Shown piece by piece: positions 41,119 to 50,170 of a DNA stretch of 64,000 bases. Under the pieces are notes generated by a model. That model saw nothing but the letters and a program-made list of their open reading frames with translations, did no database searches and was not told where the DNA came from. The number at the start of each line of letters is the position of its first letter. The stretch's first letter is position 1. The DNA is from Aquimonas sp041395245. Lineage in GTDB: Bacteria; Pseudomonadota; Gammaproteobacteria; Xanthomonadales; Xanthomonadaceae. A program made the position numbers and the translations under genes. The stretch spans positions 124,001 to 188,000 of the forward strand of contig JAWLAY010000008.1 in NCBI GenBank assembly GCA_041395245.1. The letters run 5' to 3'.

Positions 41119-41906
41119 ACGACAACACCCTATCAGCGCATGTGATGGACAGTTTGAGTATGTCGTGGACTCAGCAATCGCGGCTGTTTGCGTACGAAGC
41201 GTGCTACGAGATTCTGCGTACCTTGCGAATGCCCTCATTTGTCATCCCCACGTTGGCCTTCCCGGTGGTGTTCTATCTCCTGTTCGCCGTGTTACTTCCC
41301 GGTCAATGGGGCAGTCTGCACAAGGCCAGCTATTTGCTTGCGACTTACGGCGTATTTGGCGTGATCGGCCCAGCGCTGTTCGGCTTTGGGGTAGGCATGG
41401 CGATTGATCGGGAACAAGGTCTGCTGGAGCTGAAGCGCGTCTCACCGATGCCGATACTGGCGTATTTTGTGGCGCGTATCGCGACGAGTGTGGTGACCGC
41501 GTTTGCAGTGGTTTGTCTGCTGAGCATCGTAGCGAGCCTGTTTGGCGAGGTCCGTTTGGGGCTGCTGCAATGGGTTTTTCTGTTGACGATCTTGCTTCTT
41601 GGCACCTTCCCGTTCTGCGCGATGGGCCTATTGATAGGCAGTTTAGTAAAAGGTCAGGCCGCCGCAGGCATCGTCAATCTGATCTATTTACCCATGTCAG
41701 TTTTGTCGGGTCTTTGGATGCCGCTGTTCGTGTTCCCGACGCTCGTCCAGAAGCTGGCCATGTTTTGGCCATCCTGGCATTTGGCGCAGCTAGCGCTCGG
41801 GATCGCGGGTCAGATTCACACCGCCAACGCGTTGCACGTTGCAGTGTTGGTGGGCTATACCCTGCTGTTCCTGGGCCTTGCGATGTGGCGCATGCGTGTA
41901 GGCTGA
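41115..41906 (+). CDS. ABC-2 type transporter permease
   Basis: A 263-residue permease with six hydrophobic segments. The conserved ABC-2 pattern appears as FGFGVGMAIDREQGLLELKRVSP-type sequence (near residue 95) and NLIYLPMSVLSGLWMPLFVFP (near residue 195). It pairs with the upstream ATPase to form a dimeric exporter. The exported substrate is unknown; neighbouring DesK/DesR-like genes suggest a membrane-stress or peptide-stress function. Confidence 0.9.
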   Translation: MNDNTLSAHVMDSLSMSWTQQSRLFAYEACYEILRTLRMPSFVIPTLAFPVVFYLLFAVLLPGQWGSLHKASYLLATYGVFGVIGPALFGFGVGMAIDREQGLLELKRVSPMPILAYFVARIATSVVTAFAVVCLLSIVASLFGEVRLGLLQWVFLLTILLLGTFPFCAMGLLIGSLVKGQAAAGIVNLIYLPMSVLSGLWMPLFVFPTLVQKLAMFWPSWHLAQLALGIAGQIHTANALHVAVLVGYTLLFLGLAMWRMRVG

Positions 41907-42003
41907 TCGGGTCGGAAAATCCAGTGCGTCTGTCCTTGGCATCCTGCAGTTACGCTCAAATCCTCATCAAGCAACCTATCGCCCTGTCCGCTGGCTAGAG
42001 TAA

Positions 42004-43164
42004 ATGCCGCTCAGACCGAAGAGCAAAGCACACAGCGACCACCGTCGCGCCGACTATCAGCAAGCGCCATGGCTTGGCCTGATCTATCTGGGATTCGTGT
42101 TTCTGCCCTTGGTGTTCCGTCGTGGCAACGTGACGACTCCGCTGTTGGCAAGTCTCCTCGCCTGCGCGCTCTTCGTTCCGCTGTGGTTTCGATTCTTGCG
42201 GGGTTGCAGCAGCCAACGCGAAAAATGGGTGCAGATCGGAGTGGTTGCCCTGCTGGGCTATGCACTGATTCCGCTCAATTCTGGTGGCAATACCTTCGTG
42301 GTCTACACCATGACGATGGCCGCGGCCGTGCTGCCTTGGCGCACCGCCTTGTGGGTGGCAGGCAGCGCCTGGGGTTTGATGACGCTGCAATTCCTCTGGG
42401 TGCTGACGGATACGAGAACGGCGCTTGGCATGAGCCTCGCGATTGCAGTAATCGGCGGCATGGCGTGTGCCAACATCCTGTTGGGGCGGGCGCGTGATCG
42501 GCAACATGCGGTCTTGCTGCTCAGTCAGGATGAGGTACGTCGACTCGCGGCCCTGGCCGAGCGCGAGCGGATCGGGCGTGACCTGCACGATGTGCTAGGG
42601 CACACCTTGTCACTGGTGGTGCTAAAGACGCAGTTGACGCGTCGTCTGTTGTTGCACGACTTGCCGGCAGCCGAGCGGCAACTGACCGAGCTGGAGCAGG
42701 CGGCGCGAGATGCCTTGGATCAGGTTCGCGAAGCGGTCAGCGGCGTGCGGACTACGGGGCTCGTCGCCGAACTTGCCGCCGCGCGACTCGCCCTGCTGAG
42801 CGCAGATATCCAACTCGACACTAAAATGCCATCGGTGACGTTACCGACCACTATTGATCGGGCTCTGGCATTCGTACTTCGAGAGGCTGTCACCAACGTG
42901 ATTCGGCATGCCAAGGCCCAGCATGTTGATGTGAGGCTGCACGCGAGCGTGGTCCGTGGCGAGACCGAGTGGCACCTGCAGATTGCGGACAACGGCGTCG
43001 GTGGCGCCGCCGTCAAGCCAGGGCATACGGGACTACCTGGATTTGCCGAGCGCATGAACGCATTAGGCGGCTACTGGGAACTCAATAGTCCGCCTGGGCG
43101 GGGCACCCATTTGCACTTTGCGGTAAAAGCGGCCGTCGGCAAATCCAGCGAGGTATCCACGTGA
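42004..43164 (+). CDS. NarL-family sensor histidine kinase (DesK-like)
   Basis: A 386-residue kinase. Four or five hydrophobic segments occupy residues 20-165 with no large extracellular domain, as in DesK-type sensors that read the membrane. The HisKA_3 box is RERIGRDLHDVLGHTLSLVVL, the His being the phosphorylation site. The ATPase has VLREAVTNVIRHAKAQ and the G box DNGVGGAAVKPGHTGLPGF. The stop overlaps the GTG start of the regulator gene. Confidence 0.93.
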   Translation: MPLRPKSKAHSDHRRADYQQAPWLGLIYLGFVFLPLVFRRGNVTTPLLASLLACALFVPLWFRFLRGCSSQREKWVQIGVVALLGYALIPLNSGGNTFVVYTMTMAAAVLPWRTALWVAGSAWGLMTLQFLWVLTDTRTALGMSLAIAVIGGMACANILLGRARDRQHAVLLLSQDEVRRLAALAERERIGRDLHDVLGHTLSLVVLKTQLTRRLLLHDLPAAERQLTELEQAARDALDQVREAVSGVRTTGLVAELAAARLALLSADIQLDTKMPSVTLPTTIDRALAFVLREAVTNVIRHAKAQHVDVRLHASVVRGETEWHLQIADNGVGGAAVKPGHTGLPGFAERMNALGGYWELNSPPGRGTHLHFAVKAAVGKSSEVST

Positions 43165-43763
43165 TCCGCCTAGTACTCGCAGAGGATCAAGCGATGGTGC
43201 GCGGCGCGCTTGCGGCACTGCTTGGTCTCGAATCCGATTTGGAGGTTGTTGCCGCCTGTGCAGACGGCGATCAGGCAATGGCGTCGGTCCTTGCCTTGCA
43301 GCCCGACCTGTTGGTTACCGACATCGAAATGCCATCTCGTACCGGCCTTGAACTGGCCGAAGCGCTGCATGCTGCAGGGCTCCCAACCCGCGTGGTGGTA
43401 ATCACCACATTTGCGCGTTCTGGTTACTTGCGTCGCGCCATGCAAGCGGGTGTACGCGGCTATCTGCTGAAAGACACGCCGGCAGATCGTCTCGCGGAGG
43501 CATTGCGTGTCGTACATCGGGGCGGGCGAGCAATCGATCCCCAACTGGCGGCCCAAGCTTGGGATGACATCGATCCCCTGAATGACCGCGAGCGACAGGT
43601 CTTACGTCTTGCCGGTGAGGGTTTGAAGAGTGCGGACATTGCAGATCGCCTTGGCCTCAGCCACGGAACGGTGCGCAACTACCTTAGTGAAGCGATCAGT
43701 AAATTGGGAACGGAAAACCGCATCGAGGCGTATCGAATTGCGCGGCAGCGCGGTTTTCTTTAG
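43161..43763 (+). CDS. NarL/FixJ-family response regulator (DesR-like)
   Basis: A 200-residue regulator. The receiver domain has LAEDQAMVRGAL, the phospho-acceptor Asp in DLLVTDIEMPSRTG, and GYLLKDTPADRL. The C-terminal LuxR-type helix-turn-helix is LNDRERQVLRLAGEGLKSADIADRL and SHGTVRNYLSEAI (in parts). The GTG start at 43161 overlaps the kinase stop. It probably controls the exporter operon through the palindrome at 40123. Confidence 0.94.
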   Translation: MIRLVLAEDQAMVRGALAALLGLESDLEVVAACADGDQAMASVLALQPDLLVTDIEMPSRTGLELAEALHAAGLPTRVVVITTFARSGYLRRAMQAGVRGYLLKDTPADRLAEALRVVHRGGRAIDPQLAAQAWDDIDPLNDRERQVLRLAGEGLKSADIADRLGLSHGTVRNYLSEAISKLGTENRIEAYRIARQRGFL

Positions 43764-43784
43764 GGCGACGAAAGCCGGTGCAAC

Positions 43785-44264
43785 TCAGATCACCCTAAGA
43801 AGCTCGTCCCGCAACGTGGCCAGACGTTTGGCGGGGATTTGCACCGCCAAGGCGGCATGCCATGCGGGAACAAGTTGACGAAGACAGCGCTGATCGGACG
43901 CCTTCAGTGCCTCCGCCATCAGATCCGCATGCGCGAACGGGCCGCAAAAGCTCGACAGGGTGTTGATCATGAAGTGGCGACCCATGTCGAGCTGCTTGGC
44001 ACTGCGCTCAGGCAGTGCTTCTTCGGTATCGACGGCGGCAACGGGCAGGTTGGGCGCGCCATCGTCCGCATAGCCTTCGATGCAGCCCAGTCGGTGCAAT
44101 TCGTCCAACAATGGCGCAATTGCATTCGCACCCATCAGTGCCTGCAATGCCGTGGCGGATCGTTGGCCGTCGATCAGGATCAGTAATCGACGCGCCAGGG
44201 CGCTCAGCTTGATGCTTCGTTGATCCAGCGCGAGTACGCCGCTTGCGCTCTTGCGAATGTGCAT
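43785..44264 (-). CDS. uncharacterised protein
   Basis: A 159-residue soluble protein. The N-terminal 65 residues (LALDQRSIKLSALARRLLILIDGQRSATALQALMG, in parts) look like a winged-helix-type domain that appears in uncharacterised proteobacterial proteins. The rest is helical, with KQLDMGRHFMINTLSSFCGP and AWHAALAVQIPAKRLATLRDELL. GGAGGGG precedes the ATG. It sits where an ntrX would be expected after ntrY but shows no receiver or AAA+ domain. Convergent with the DesR-like gene. Confidence 0.65.
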   Translation of the reverse strand: MHIRKSASGVLALDQRSIKLSALARRLLILIDGQRSATALQALMGANAIAPLLDELHRLGCIEGYADDGAPNLPVAAVDTEEALPERSAKQLDMGRHFMINTLSSFCGPFAHADLMAEALKASDQRCLRQLVPAWHAALAVQIPAKRLATLRDELLRVI

Positions 44265-44403
44265 GTCGGCCCCTCCTGCCGCCTGCAGAGCCGGTGGTTT
44301 GCCTCAACTCGCCTGCTGGCGCCATTCCACCTTGGTCCATTCCGTGACGGCGTTGGCGATCAACGGCGCGAATGGGAGGCCGACCGAACGCTCAACGCTG
44401 ACG

Positions 44404-46548
44404 TCACGGGATACTTTGCGGCAATCGCAAAATGAACCGCGCGCCGCCTTCGGGCCGATTTTCCGCCAGCAGTTGGCCGCCGTGTTCTTCGGCGATCTTG
44501 CGCACGATGGCGAGGCCAAGGCCGGTGCCTTTGGGTTTGGTCGTGCGATAGGGTTCGAACCACGCGGCATCGAAACCCGCAGGCAGACCGGGGCCGTCGT
44601 CGTCGACCGTGAGATCGATCCACTGGCGGCCTGAGTCACTGATCCGCCGCGTGCTGACGCGCAGATGCAGGACATCGCGCTCGGCGGCGGCTTCCTGCGC
44701 GTTCTTGATGAAATTGTGCAGCACCTGGCGGAGTCGCCCCTGATCCGCTCGCGGTGTTGGCAGCTCGCTGGCAAGCTCGCGGCTGATCTGCAGGCGCGGG
44801 TCGTTGTCGTAAAGGTCGAGCACTTCGTTGACCAGCGCATTGAGATCGACCGGGCGCAGTTCGAGCTGCGGCGCGCGGGCGTACTCGCCGAAGGCATTGA
44901 CCAGGGTTTTCAATGCATCGACCTGCGCCACGATGGTATGTGTGGCGCGGTCCAGTACCTCGGCATCGTCCGGTTGCAGGCGCGGCAGGACACGGCGGCG
45001 CAAACGTTCGGCGGCGAGCTGGATCGGCGTCAGCGGATTTTTGACCTCATGCGCGAGGCGCCGCGCCACTTCCGACCAGGCGGCGTCGCGACGGGCGCGG
45101 TCAATGACGGTCGTGTCGTCGATGACGATGGCCTGGCCCGCGTCCGGAAGACCCGCGCCGCGCAGGATCAACAGTTGGCGTTCGGGCTCACGGGCCAGAC
45201 TGATTTCCTGTCGCCATTCCATCGCACCATCCTGCAGGCGTTGCAGTGCGCCATCGATGATCGGTTGATGCAGTGGCGTGGCCTCGCCGAGCGCGTGCAG
45301 CGGAAGGCCCAGGAAATCCGCCAAGCGCCGACCGAACAGATCGTCGGCGGCCTGATTGCTGCCGCGCAAACGGCCTTCGCGATCCAGTACCAATACCGCC
45401 GAGGACAATCGCGACAGCACGCTTTCGAGATACGCACGCTGGCGCTCGGTCTCTTCCGCGCTGCGGTGCGCGCGCGCCTGTGAAAGCTGCAGTTCGCGGG
45501 TCATCTGGTTGAAGGCACGGACCAGAAATCCGAGTTCATCGTTGCTGACTTCAGGTAGTTCCTGGCCAAGCTGACCTTCACCCACCGCGCGCGCCGCCTG
45601 GGCAAGACGGGTGATCGGCGCGACCACACGACGCGCCAAATCAAACGCGATCAGCACGGCAAGAAACACCGAGATCAACACCACGAAGCTGAGGATCAGC
45701 ACGAACACCGCTTTCAGCGATTCGCGCAGAAAGCCGGCCTGGCGCGTACCGAACACGGCGGATTCGATGCGCTCGGCGCGCTCGGCGTAGTCACCGGGAA
45801 TGAGAAACAGGGCCTGCAATACGCGGCCGTTGTTCTCGCGCGGCAGTTTGCGCAGCACTCGAACGAAGCTGCCCTGCGCCAGTCGCTGCAGGCTGACGTG
45901 GCGTCCCGAACTGCCGAGCGCCAGCAGGGCATCCTCTTCGGGTGGCGCGGGCAATAGAAACGCGGGCTCGGACGCCGCAAGCGCGGCAACGCGGCCGTCG
46001 GCTTCAAACAGCACCAACTGGGCCGCCTGCACTGCATCGAGCGCATCTTCCAGGGCCAGGGCTTCACCCAGCAGCGGGTCGCGCAAGCGGTCGAGAACCT
46101 GGTCGCTGCGGGCATTGGCATTGGCTTCGTGTTCCTGCAGCGCCTGTCGGGCAATCGCCAGTGCATCGTCGAGTGCGGACACGGTGTTGGCGCGCAACCA
46201 ACTGTCCACCGTGGCTTCGATGAAGCGCACGCTGAAGCCATAGGTCAGCAGGACCGGCGGCAGTGCCAGCACCAGCAACAGAATCAGCAATCGGCGTGTG
46301 GTGCGTGCTCCCGGCGTGCGTTCGTTGAGTTGACGGCGCAGCTTCCACAGGCGACTGCCGATGGCGATCGCCAGTAGCAACAGGGCCAAGGCCGCCGCAG
46401 CAAACACCATCGGGTAGTAGCGTGCGTAGTCGCTGCCAAAGCCCTCGGCATCGGCGGCGAGGTACATCGCGGAAAACAGCAGCACCACCAATGCCAGTGC
46501 GGCGGAGGCGGTGCCCAGTCGGCGTGCCCAGGGTTGCAGATGACTCAT
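44404..46548 (-). CDS. ntrY: NtrY-type sensor histidine kinase
   Basis: A 714-residue membrane kinase. Two hydrophobic segments at the N-terminus (residues 12-30 and 48-66), another near 86-105 and a further one near 285-310 frame a periplasmic region. HAMP (residues about 310-360), PAS (about 380-480), and the phospho-acceptor box WSEVARRLAHEVKNPLTPIQ (near residue 500) follow. The ATPase has NFIKNAQEAA, DDDGPGLP and GTGLGLAIVRKIAEEHGG. It overlaps the DUF4390 gene by 4 nt. The usual partner ntrX is not beside it. Confidence 0.9.
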   Translation of the reverse strand: MSHLQPWARRLGTASAALALVVLLFSAMYLAADAEGFGSDYARYYPMVFAAAALALLLLAIAIGSRLWKLRRQLNERTPGARTTRRLLILLLVLALPPVLLTYGFSVRFIEATVDSWLRANTVSALDDALAIARQALQEHEANANARSDQVLDRLRDPLLGEALALEDALDAVQAAQLVLFEADGRVAALAASEPAFLLPAPPEEDALLALGSSGRHVSLQRLAQGSFVRVLRKLPRENNGRVLQALFLIPGDYAERAERIESAVFGTRQAGFLRESLKAVFVLILSFVVLISVFLAVLIAFDLARRVVAPITRLAQAARAVGEGQLGQELPEVSNDELGFLVRAFNQMTRELQLSQARAHRSAEETERQRAYLESVLSRLSSAVLVLDREGRLRGSNQAADDLFGRRLADFLGLPLHALGEATPLHQPIIDGALQRLQDGAMEWRQEISLAREPERQLLILRGAGLPDAGQAIVIDDTTVIDRARRDAAWSEVARRLAHEVKNPLTPIQLAAERLRRRVLPRLQPDDAEVLDRATHTIVAQVDALKTLVNAFGEYARAPQLELRPVDLNALVNEVLDLYDNDPRLQISRELASELPTPRADQGRLRQVLHNFIKNAQEAAAERDVLHLRVSTRRISDSGRQWIDLTVDDDGPGLPAGFDAAWFEPYRTTKPKGTGLGLAIVRKIAEEHGGQLLAENRPEGGARFILRLPQSIP

Positions 46549-47081
46549 GGCGATGGGCGCTCCTGCAGGGCGAACGGTGCCGATTGCAGGGCCCAGTCAG
46601 CGCGGTCGAGCAGGGCAGGAAGTCGCAATGGCGTTGGCAGGGCAGCGAGATCAAACGCGATCCGCACGCTGTCGGCACAAGTGCGGCTGGCAGGCATGAT
46701 CGGCAGACGAACGCGGCGCATCGCGGCCAGCATCGCACTGCGACGTGCAAAGCGACGCGCGGTGGATTCGCCGCCGCCAGTGCGTTCGAGTTCGTACTCG
46801 TCGGTCAGTGGCGAGTAACTCAATCGTAGGGACGGCGTCTGCCGCGCATCGCAGCCGAGCAGTTCGTAGCGAAGCCGCAAGGAAATGCCGTTGGAGAGCG
46901 CGTCGAGCATGAGCGCCGAGAAGCGTAGGCGCTGTTCGATTTCCAGCGTCGCGCGTGCGCCTTCATCACGGATGCGTGCGTGCAGGATCTCGGCCCGCTC
47001 CGGTGTCGGCGAAGCGCACCCGGGCAGCACCAGTGCGAGACTGCCGTAGAGCGCAAACCGTGCGATGGGCGGCGCGCGCAT
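46545..47081 (-). CDS. DUF4390 family protein, probable lipoprotein
   Basis: A 178-residue protein. The N-terminal YGSLALVLPGC is a lipoprotein signal with the lipobox LPGC, so it is probably anchored on a membrane facing the periplasm. The remainder is beta-rich (ATLEIEQRLRFSALMLDALSNGISLRLRYELL, in parts), as in DUF4390, which is usually encoded between rsmB and ntrY. The ATG at 47081 is chosen to begin the signal peptide; an overlapping start at 47105 is possible. The function is unknown. Confidence 0.82.
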   Translation of the reverse strand: MRAPPIARFALYGSLALVLPGCASPTPERAEILHARIRDEGARATLEIEQRLRFSALMLDALSNGISLRLRYELLGCDARQTPSLRLSYSPLTDEYELERTGGGESTARRFARRSAMLAAMRRVRLPIMPASRTCADSVRIAFDLAALPTPLRLPALLDRADWALQSAPFALQERPSP

Positions 47082-47089
47082 GCGCAGGT

Positions 47090-48433
47090 TCAGCCGACCT
47101 TGCACACGGCGGCAACGAAAAATCCGTCGCCTTCGGCTTCACCGGGCAAACGCTGCCAGCCCGCGCCGCTGGGGCGTCCGAAGCGGGCATCGAGCGGAAC
47201 GCTGCGGGCGTCAGAATGGTCTGCAAGGAAGCCGTCCACGAGGTGTGCGTTTTCGTCCTTCAGCACCGAACAGGTGGCATAGACTAAGCGTCCGCCTTCC
47301 AGCAGCAAAGGCCACAGCGTATCAAGCAGGGCGCGTTGGCGCTGCAGCAGGGCGGCCAGATCGGACTCGCGGCGATGCAGCAGGATGTCCGGTTGGCGGC
47401 GGATCACGCCGGTGCCACTGCAGGGCGCGTCGATCAGGATGCGCGCGAAGCGCTGACCGTCCCACCATTGCGTCACTTGTTCGGCGTCGGCGGCGCGCAG
47501 GTCCACCTTCACTCCCTGCCGGACGAAGGCATCGTGCATGCGTCGCACGCGGCGCGCGTCGATATCCAGCGCCAGAATGTCGGCCTGCGGGCAGAGGTCA
47601 TGGATCTGCACGGTCTTGCCGCCCGGTGCGGCACAGGCATCCAGCACGCGCTGTCCGGCTTTTAGGTCCAGCGCATGCACGGCGTTCTGCACCGACACAT
47701 CCTGCACCGCAAACTGGCCCTGCGCCCATCCCGCCAGCAGGGTGGGCTGACCGCTGCCGACCAGCTTGATCGCCAGCGGATCGGTCGTGCTGCACTCGCT
47801 GTCGACGCCTTGCGCCTGCCACGCGGTGCGGAGTGATTCGGGCTGTTCGACGCGAGAGCGATTCACCCGTACCCACAGCGGCGCCTCGGTCGTGTTGGCG
47901 GCCAGAATGCGCGCCGCATCGTCCGGCCAATCCTGCAGCAGACGCTGATACAGCCAATCAGGGTGGCTGAAGCGCAGCGCGGGCGATTCCGCGCTGCGTT
48001 CGGCCAGTTCCGTGCGCTCGCGCAGAAAGCGCCGCAGGATGGCATTCGCCAATCCGGCATGGCGCGGATGTTTGACCCGAACCGCTTCCACGGTCGCGGC
48101 GACGGCGGCATGTTCGGCCAGGCCGAGCGCATCCAGCTGCGCCAGACCGATCAGCAGCAGTGCGTGGAGTTCGCGCATCGCGGGTGGCAAGGGCTTGTCC
48201 AGCAGTGCGCCGAGCACGTCTTCATAACGTCGCCAGTGACGCAGGCTGTGAAAGCACAATGATTCGCACAGCGCGCGGTCGCGCGAATCCGCCAGACCAC
48301 CGAGTGCGCCGGGCAAGGCGGCTTTCAGCGAACTGCCTTCGCGCACTGCCAGCAACACGGATGCGGCGGCCCGCCTTACCGCCACGCCGGGCAGAGCGGG
48401 ACGCACCGCTGGCGATCGTTGGTCGGCACTCAC
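47090..48433 (-). CDS. rsmB: 16S rRNA (cytosine(967)-C(5))-methyltransferase
   Basis: A 447-residue RNA methyltransferase. The N-terminal NusB-like domain covers residues 1-140. SAM-binding is at LDACAAPGGKTVQI (near residue 252), and the two catalytic cysteines are in DAPCSGTGVIRR and VYATCSVLKDEN. The start is a GTG at 48433 that overlaps the fmt stop (GTGA); the extended upstream frame overlaps fmt and is not real. It forms an operon with def, fmt, DUF4390 and ntrY. Confidence 0.94.
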   Translation of the reverse strand: MSADQRSPAVRPALPGVAVRRAAASVLLAVREGSSLKAALPGALGGLADSRDRALCESLCFHSLRHWRRYEDVLGALLDKPLPPAMRELHALLLIGLAQLDALGLAEHAAVAATVEAVRVKHPRHAGLANAILRRFLRERTELAERSAESPALRFSHPDWLYQRLLQDWPDDAARILAANTTEAPLWVRVNRSRVEQPESLRTAWQAQGVDSECSTTDPLAIKLVGSGQPTLLAGWAQGQFAVQDVSVQNAVHALDLKAGQRVLDACAAPGGKTVQIHDLCPQADILALDIDARRVRRMHDAFVRQGVKVDLRAADAEQVTQWWDGQRFARILIDAPCSGTGVIRRQPDILLHRRESDLAALLQRQRALLDTLWPLLLEGGRLVYATCSVLKDENAHLVDGFLADHSDARSVPLDARFGRPSGAGWQRLPGEAEGDGFFVAAVCKVG

Positions 48434-49362
48434 TGCAATGGGGTCCGTCGTGCATTGAGGTATTCGGCGACCGTTTGCACACGACCGCCTTCGCGTTGCA
48501 CGTCGAGCAGGCGCAGTACGCCTTCGGCGCAGGCCAGATCGATGCCCTCGCGATCCGCCTTCAGCACGCTGCCCGGAACCCGAGCCGGATGCTGATCCAG
48601 TGCTTCGGCGCGGTGCACGCGCAGGCGTTCGCCTTGCAGTTCGAGTTCGGCGACCGGCCACGGTGAGAACGCCCGCACGCGACGCGCCAGCAGCGCCGCA
48701 GATTGCTGCAGATCAAGACGTGCTTCGGCCTTCTCCAGCTTGTGCGCATAGCTCACGCCGTGTGGCGCTTGCGCTTGCGCAACCGGCTTCAAGCCGAGGC
48801 GCAGCAGGGTGAGTCCGTCGTGCATGACCTGCGCGCCAAGCGCGGCGAGGCGGTCATGCAGCGCGCCCGCGGTTTCCTGCGCGCCGATCTCCAGTTGACG
48901 ACGCAGCAGTACCGGGCCGGTATCCAGACCTTTCTCCATTTGCATCAGGCAGACACCGGTTTCGACGTCGCCCGCTTCGATCGCACGTTGGATCGGTGCC
49001 GCGCCGCGCCAGCGCGGCAGCAGGGACGCATGCAGATTCCAACAACCGTGGCGGGGGATATCCAGCACCGATTGCGGCAGGATCAGGCCGTAGGCCACCA
49101 CGATCATCAGATCGGGCTGCAGCGCGCGCAGCGCTGCCTTGTCGGCCGGGTCCTTGAAGTGGAGTGGCTGGCGCACCTCGATGCCGTGCGCCAAAGCCAA
49201 GGTCTTGACCGGGCTGGGACTGAGCTGTCGGCCGCGTCCGGCAGGTCGGTCCGGTTGCGTGTACACCGCGATCGGCTTCAGGCCGTCGTCGAGCAGGCGC
49301 TGCAAGGGCGGCAGGGAAAATTCGGGCGTGCCCGCGAACACGATGCGCAGGGGAGAACTCAT
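48430..49362 (-). CDS. fmt: methionyl-tRNA formyltransferase
   Basis: A 310-residue enzyme that formylates initiator Met-tRNA from 10-formyl-tetrahydrofolate. The N-terminal domain has RIVFAGTPEFSLPPL, and the catalytic region has NLHASLLPRWRGAAPIQRAI with the conserved His and the later Asp in GLDTGPVL. The C-terminal OB-like domain follows from residue 205. The ATG at 49362 follows GGAATCC; an in-frame ATG at 49374 is possible. It lies 28 bp after def. Confidence 0.95.
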   Translation of the reverse strand: MSSPLRIVFAGTPEFSLPPLQRLLDDGLKPIAVYTQPDRPAGRGRQLSPSPVKTLALAHGIEVRQPLHFKDPADKAALRALQPDLMIVVAYGLILPQSVLDIPRHGCWNLHASLLPRWRGAAPIQRAIEAGDVETGVCLMQMEKGLDTGPVLLRRQLEIGAQETAGALHDRLAALGAQVMHDGLTLLRLGLKPVAQAQAPHGVSYAHKLEKAEARLDLQQSAALLARRVRAFSPWPVAELELQGERLRVHRAEALDQHPARVPGSVLKADREGIDLACAEGVLRLLDVQREGGRVQTVAEYLNARRTPLQ

Positions 49363-49390
49363 AGAGGATTCCATTCGGAAACGGGTTGGG

Positions 49391-49900
49391 TCAGGCAGCG
49401 CCCTTGCGCTGCTTGGCGAGGCGCTTTTTGACCAGGTCGCGCTTCAGCGGTGACAGGTAATCGACAAACAGGCGACCCTCCAGATGGTCCATCTCATGCT
49501 GAATGCAGATCGCCAGCAAGCCGTCGGCATCCAGTTCGTAGGGCTCGCCATGGCGGTCCAGCGCGCGAACCCGAATCCGCTCCGCGCGATTGACGTCGGC
49601 AAAAATGCCCGGCACCGACAGACAGCCCTCCTGATAGGTCGTCTGTCCCTCCTTGGCAAGAATCTCCGGGTTGATGAACACGCGAGGCTCGTTCTTCTCC
49701 TCGGAAATGTCGATCACCATGAAGCGCTGGTGGACATCGACCTGACTTGCGGCGAGTCCGATGCCAGGCGCTGCGTACATGGTTTCGAACATGTCATCCA
49801 GCAAGGTCTGCAACGCGGGGGTGAAGTCGGCGGCGGTGAGGGCCCGCGCCTTGGTGCGCAGGCGCGGGTCGGGAAACTCGAGAATGGTCAGTCGGCTCAT
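49391..49900 (-). CDS. def: peptide deformylase
   Basis: A 169-residue metalloenzyme that removes the formyl group from new proteins. The three signature motifs are present: GIGLAASQ (residues 47-54), EGCLSVPG with the metal-binding Cys, and the HEMDH metal-binding and catalytic motif near residue 137. It is the first gene of the def-fmt-rsmB operon and is divergent from the LysM gene. Confidence 0.97.
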   Translation of the reverse strand: MSRLTILEFPDPRLRTKARALTAADFTPALQTLLDDMFETMYAAPGIGLAASQVDVHQRFMVIDISEEKNEPRVFINPEILAKEGQTTYQEGCLSVPGIFADVNRAERIRVRALDRHGEPYELDADGLLAICIQHEMDHLEGRLFVDYLSPLKRDLVKKRLAKQRKGAA

Positions 49901-50170
49901 GGTCGGCTCGATGGCGGCGGCGCATCCGATAGGGGCGCGCGAAGGACAAGGGATTGAGGCGGATTATCCGTACTTTGCGGCAACAATCGACTGAACCACG
50001 AACCCGACTGCCGATTCGGCAGCGGATCGGGCGTCGGTTCGCGCAGCGCCAGTGCGATTGCAAGCTGTGAATCAGGCCACGTTTTTGCTGCGCAAGAGTG
50101 CAAATGTAAGCTTTCGCAAATTCGATGCCATACGTTATAGTGCCGACAACCTGCTAAATAAATCAGGTAG

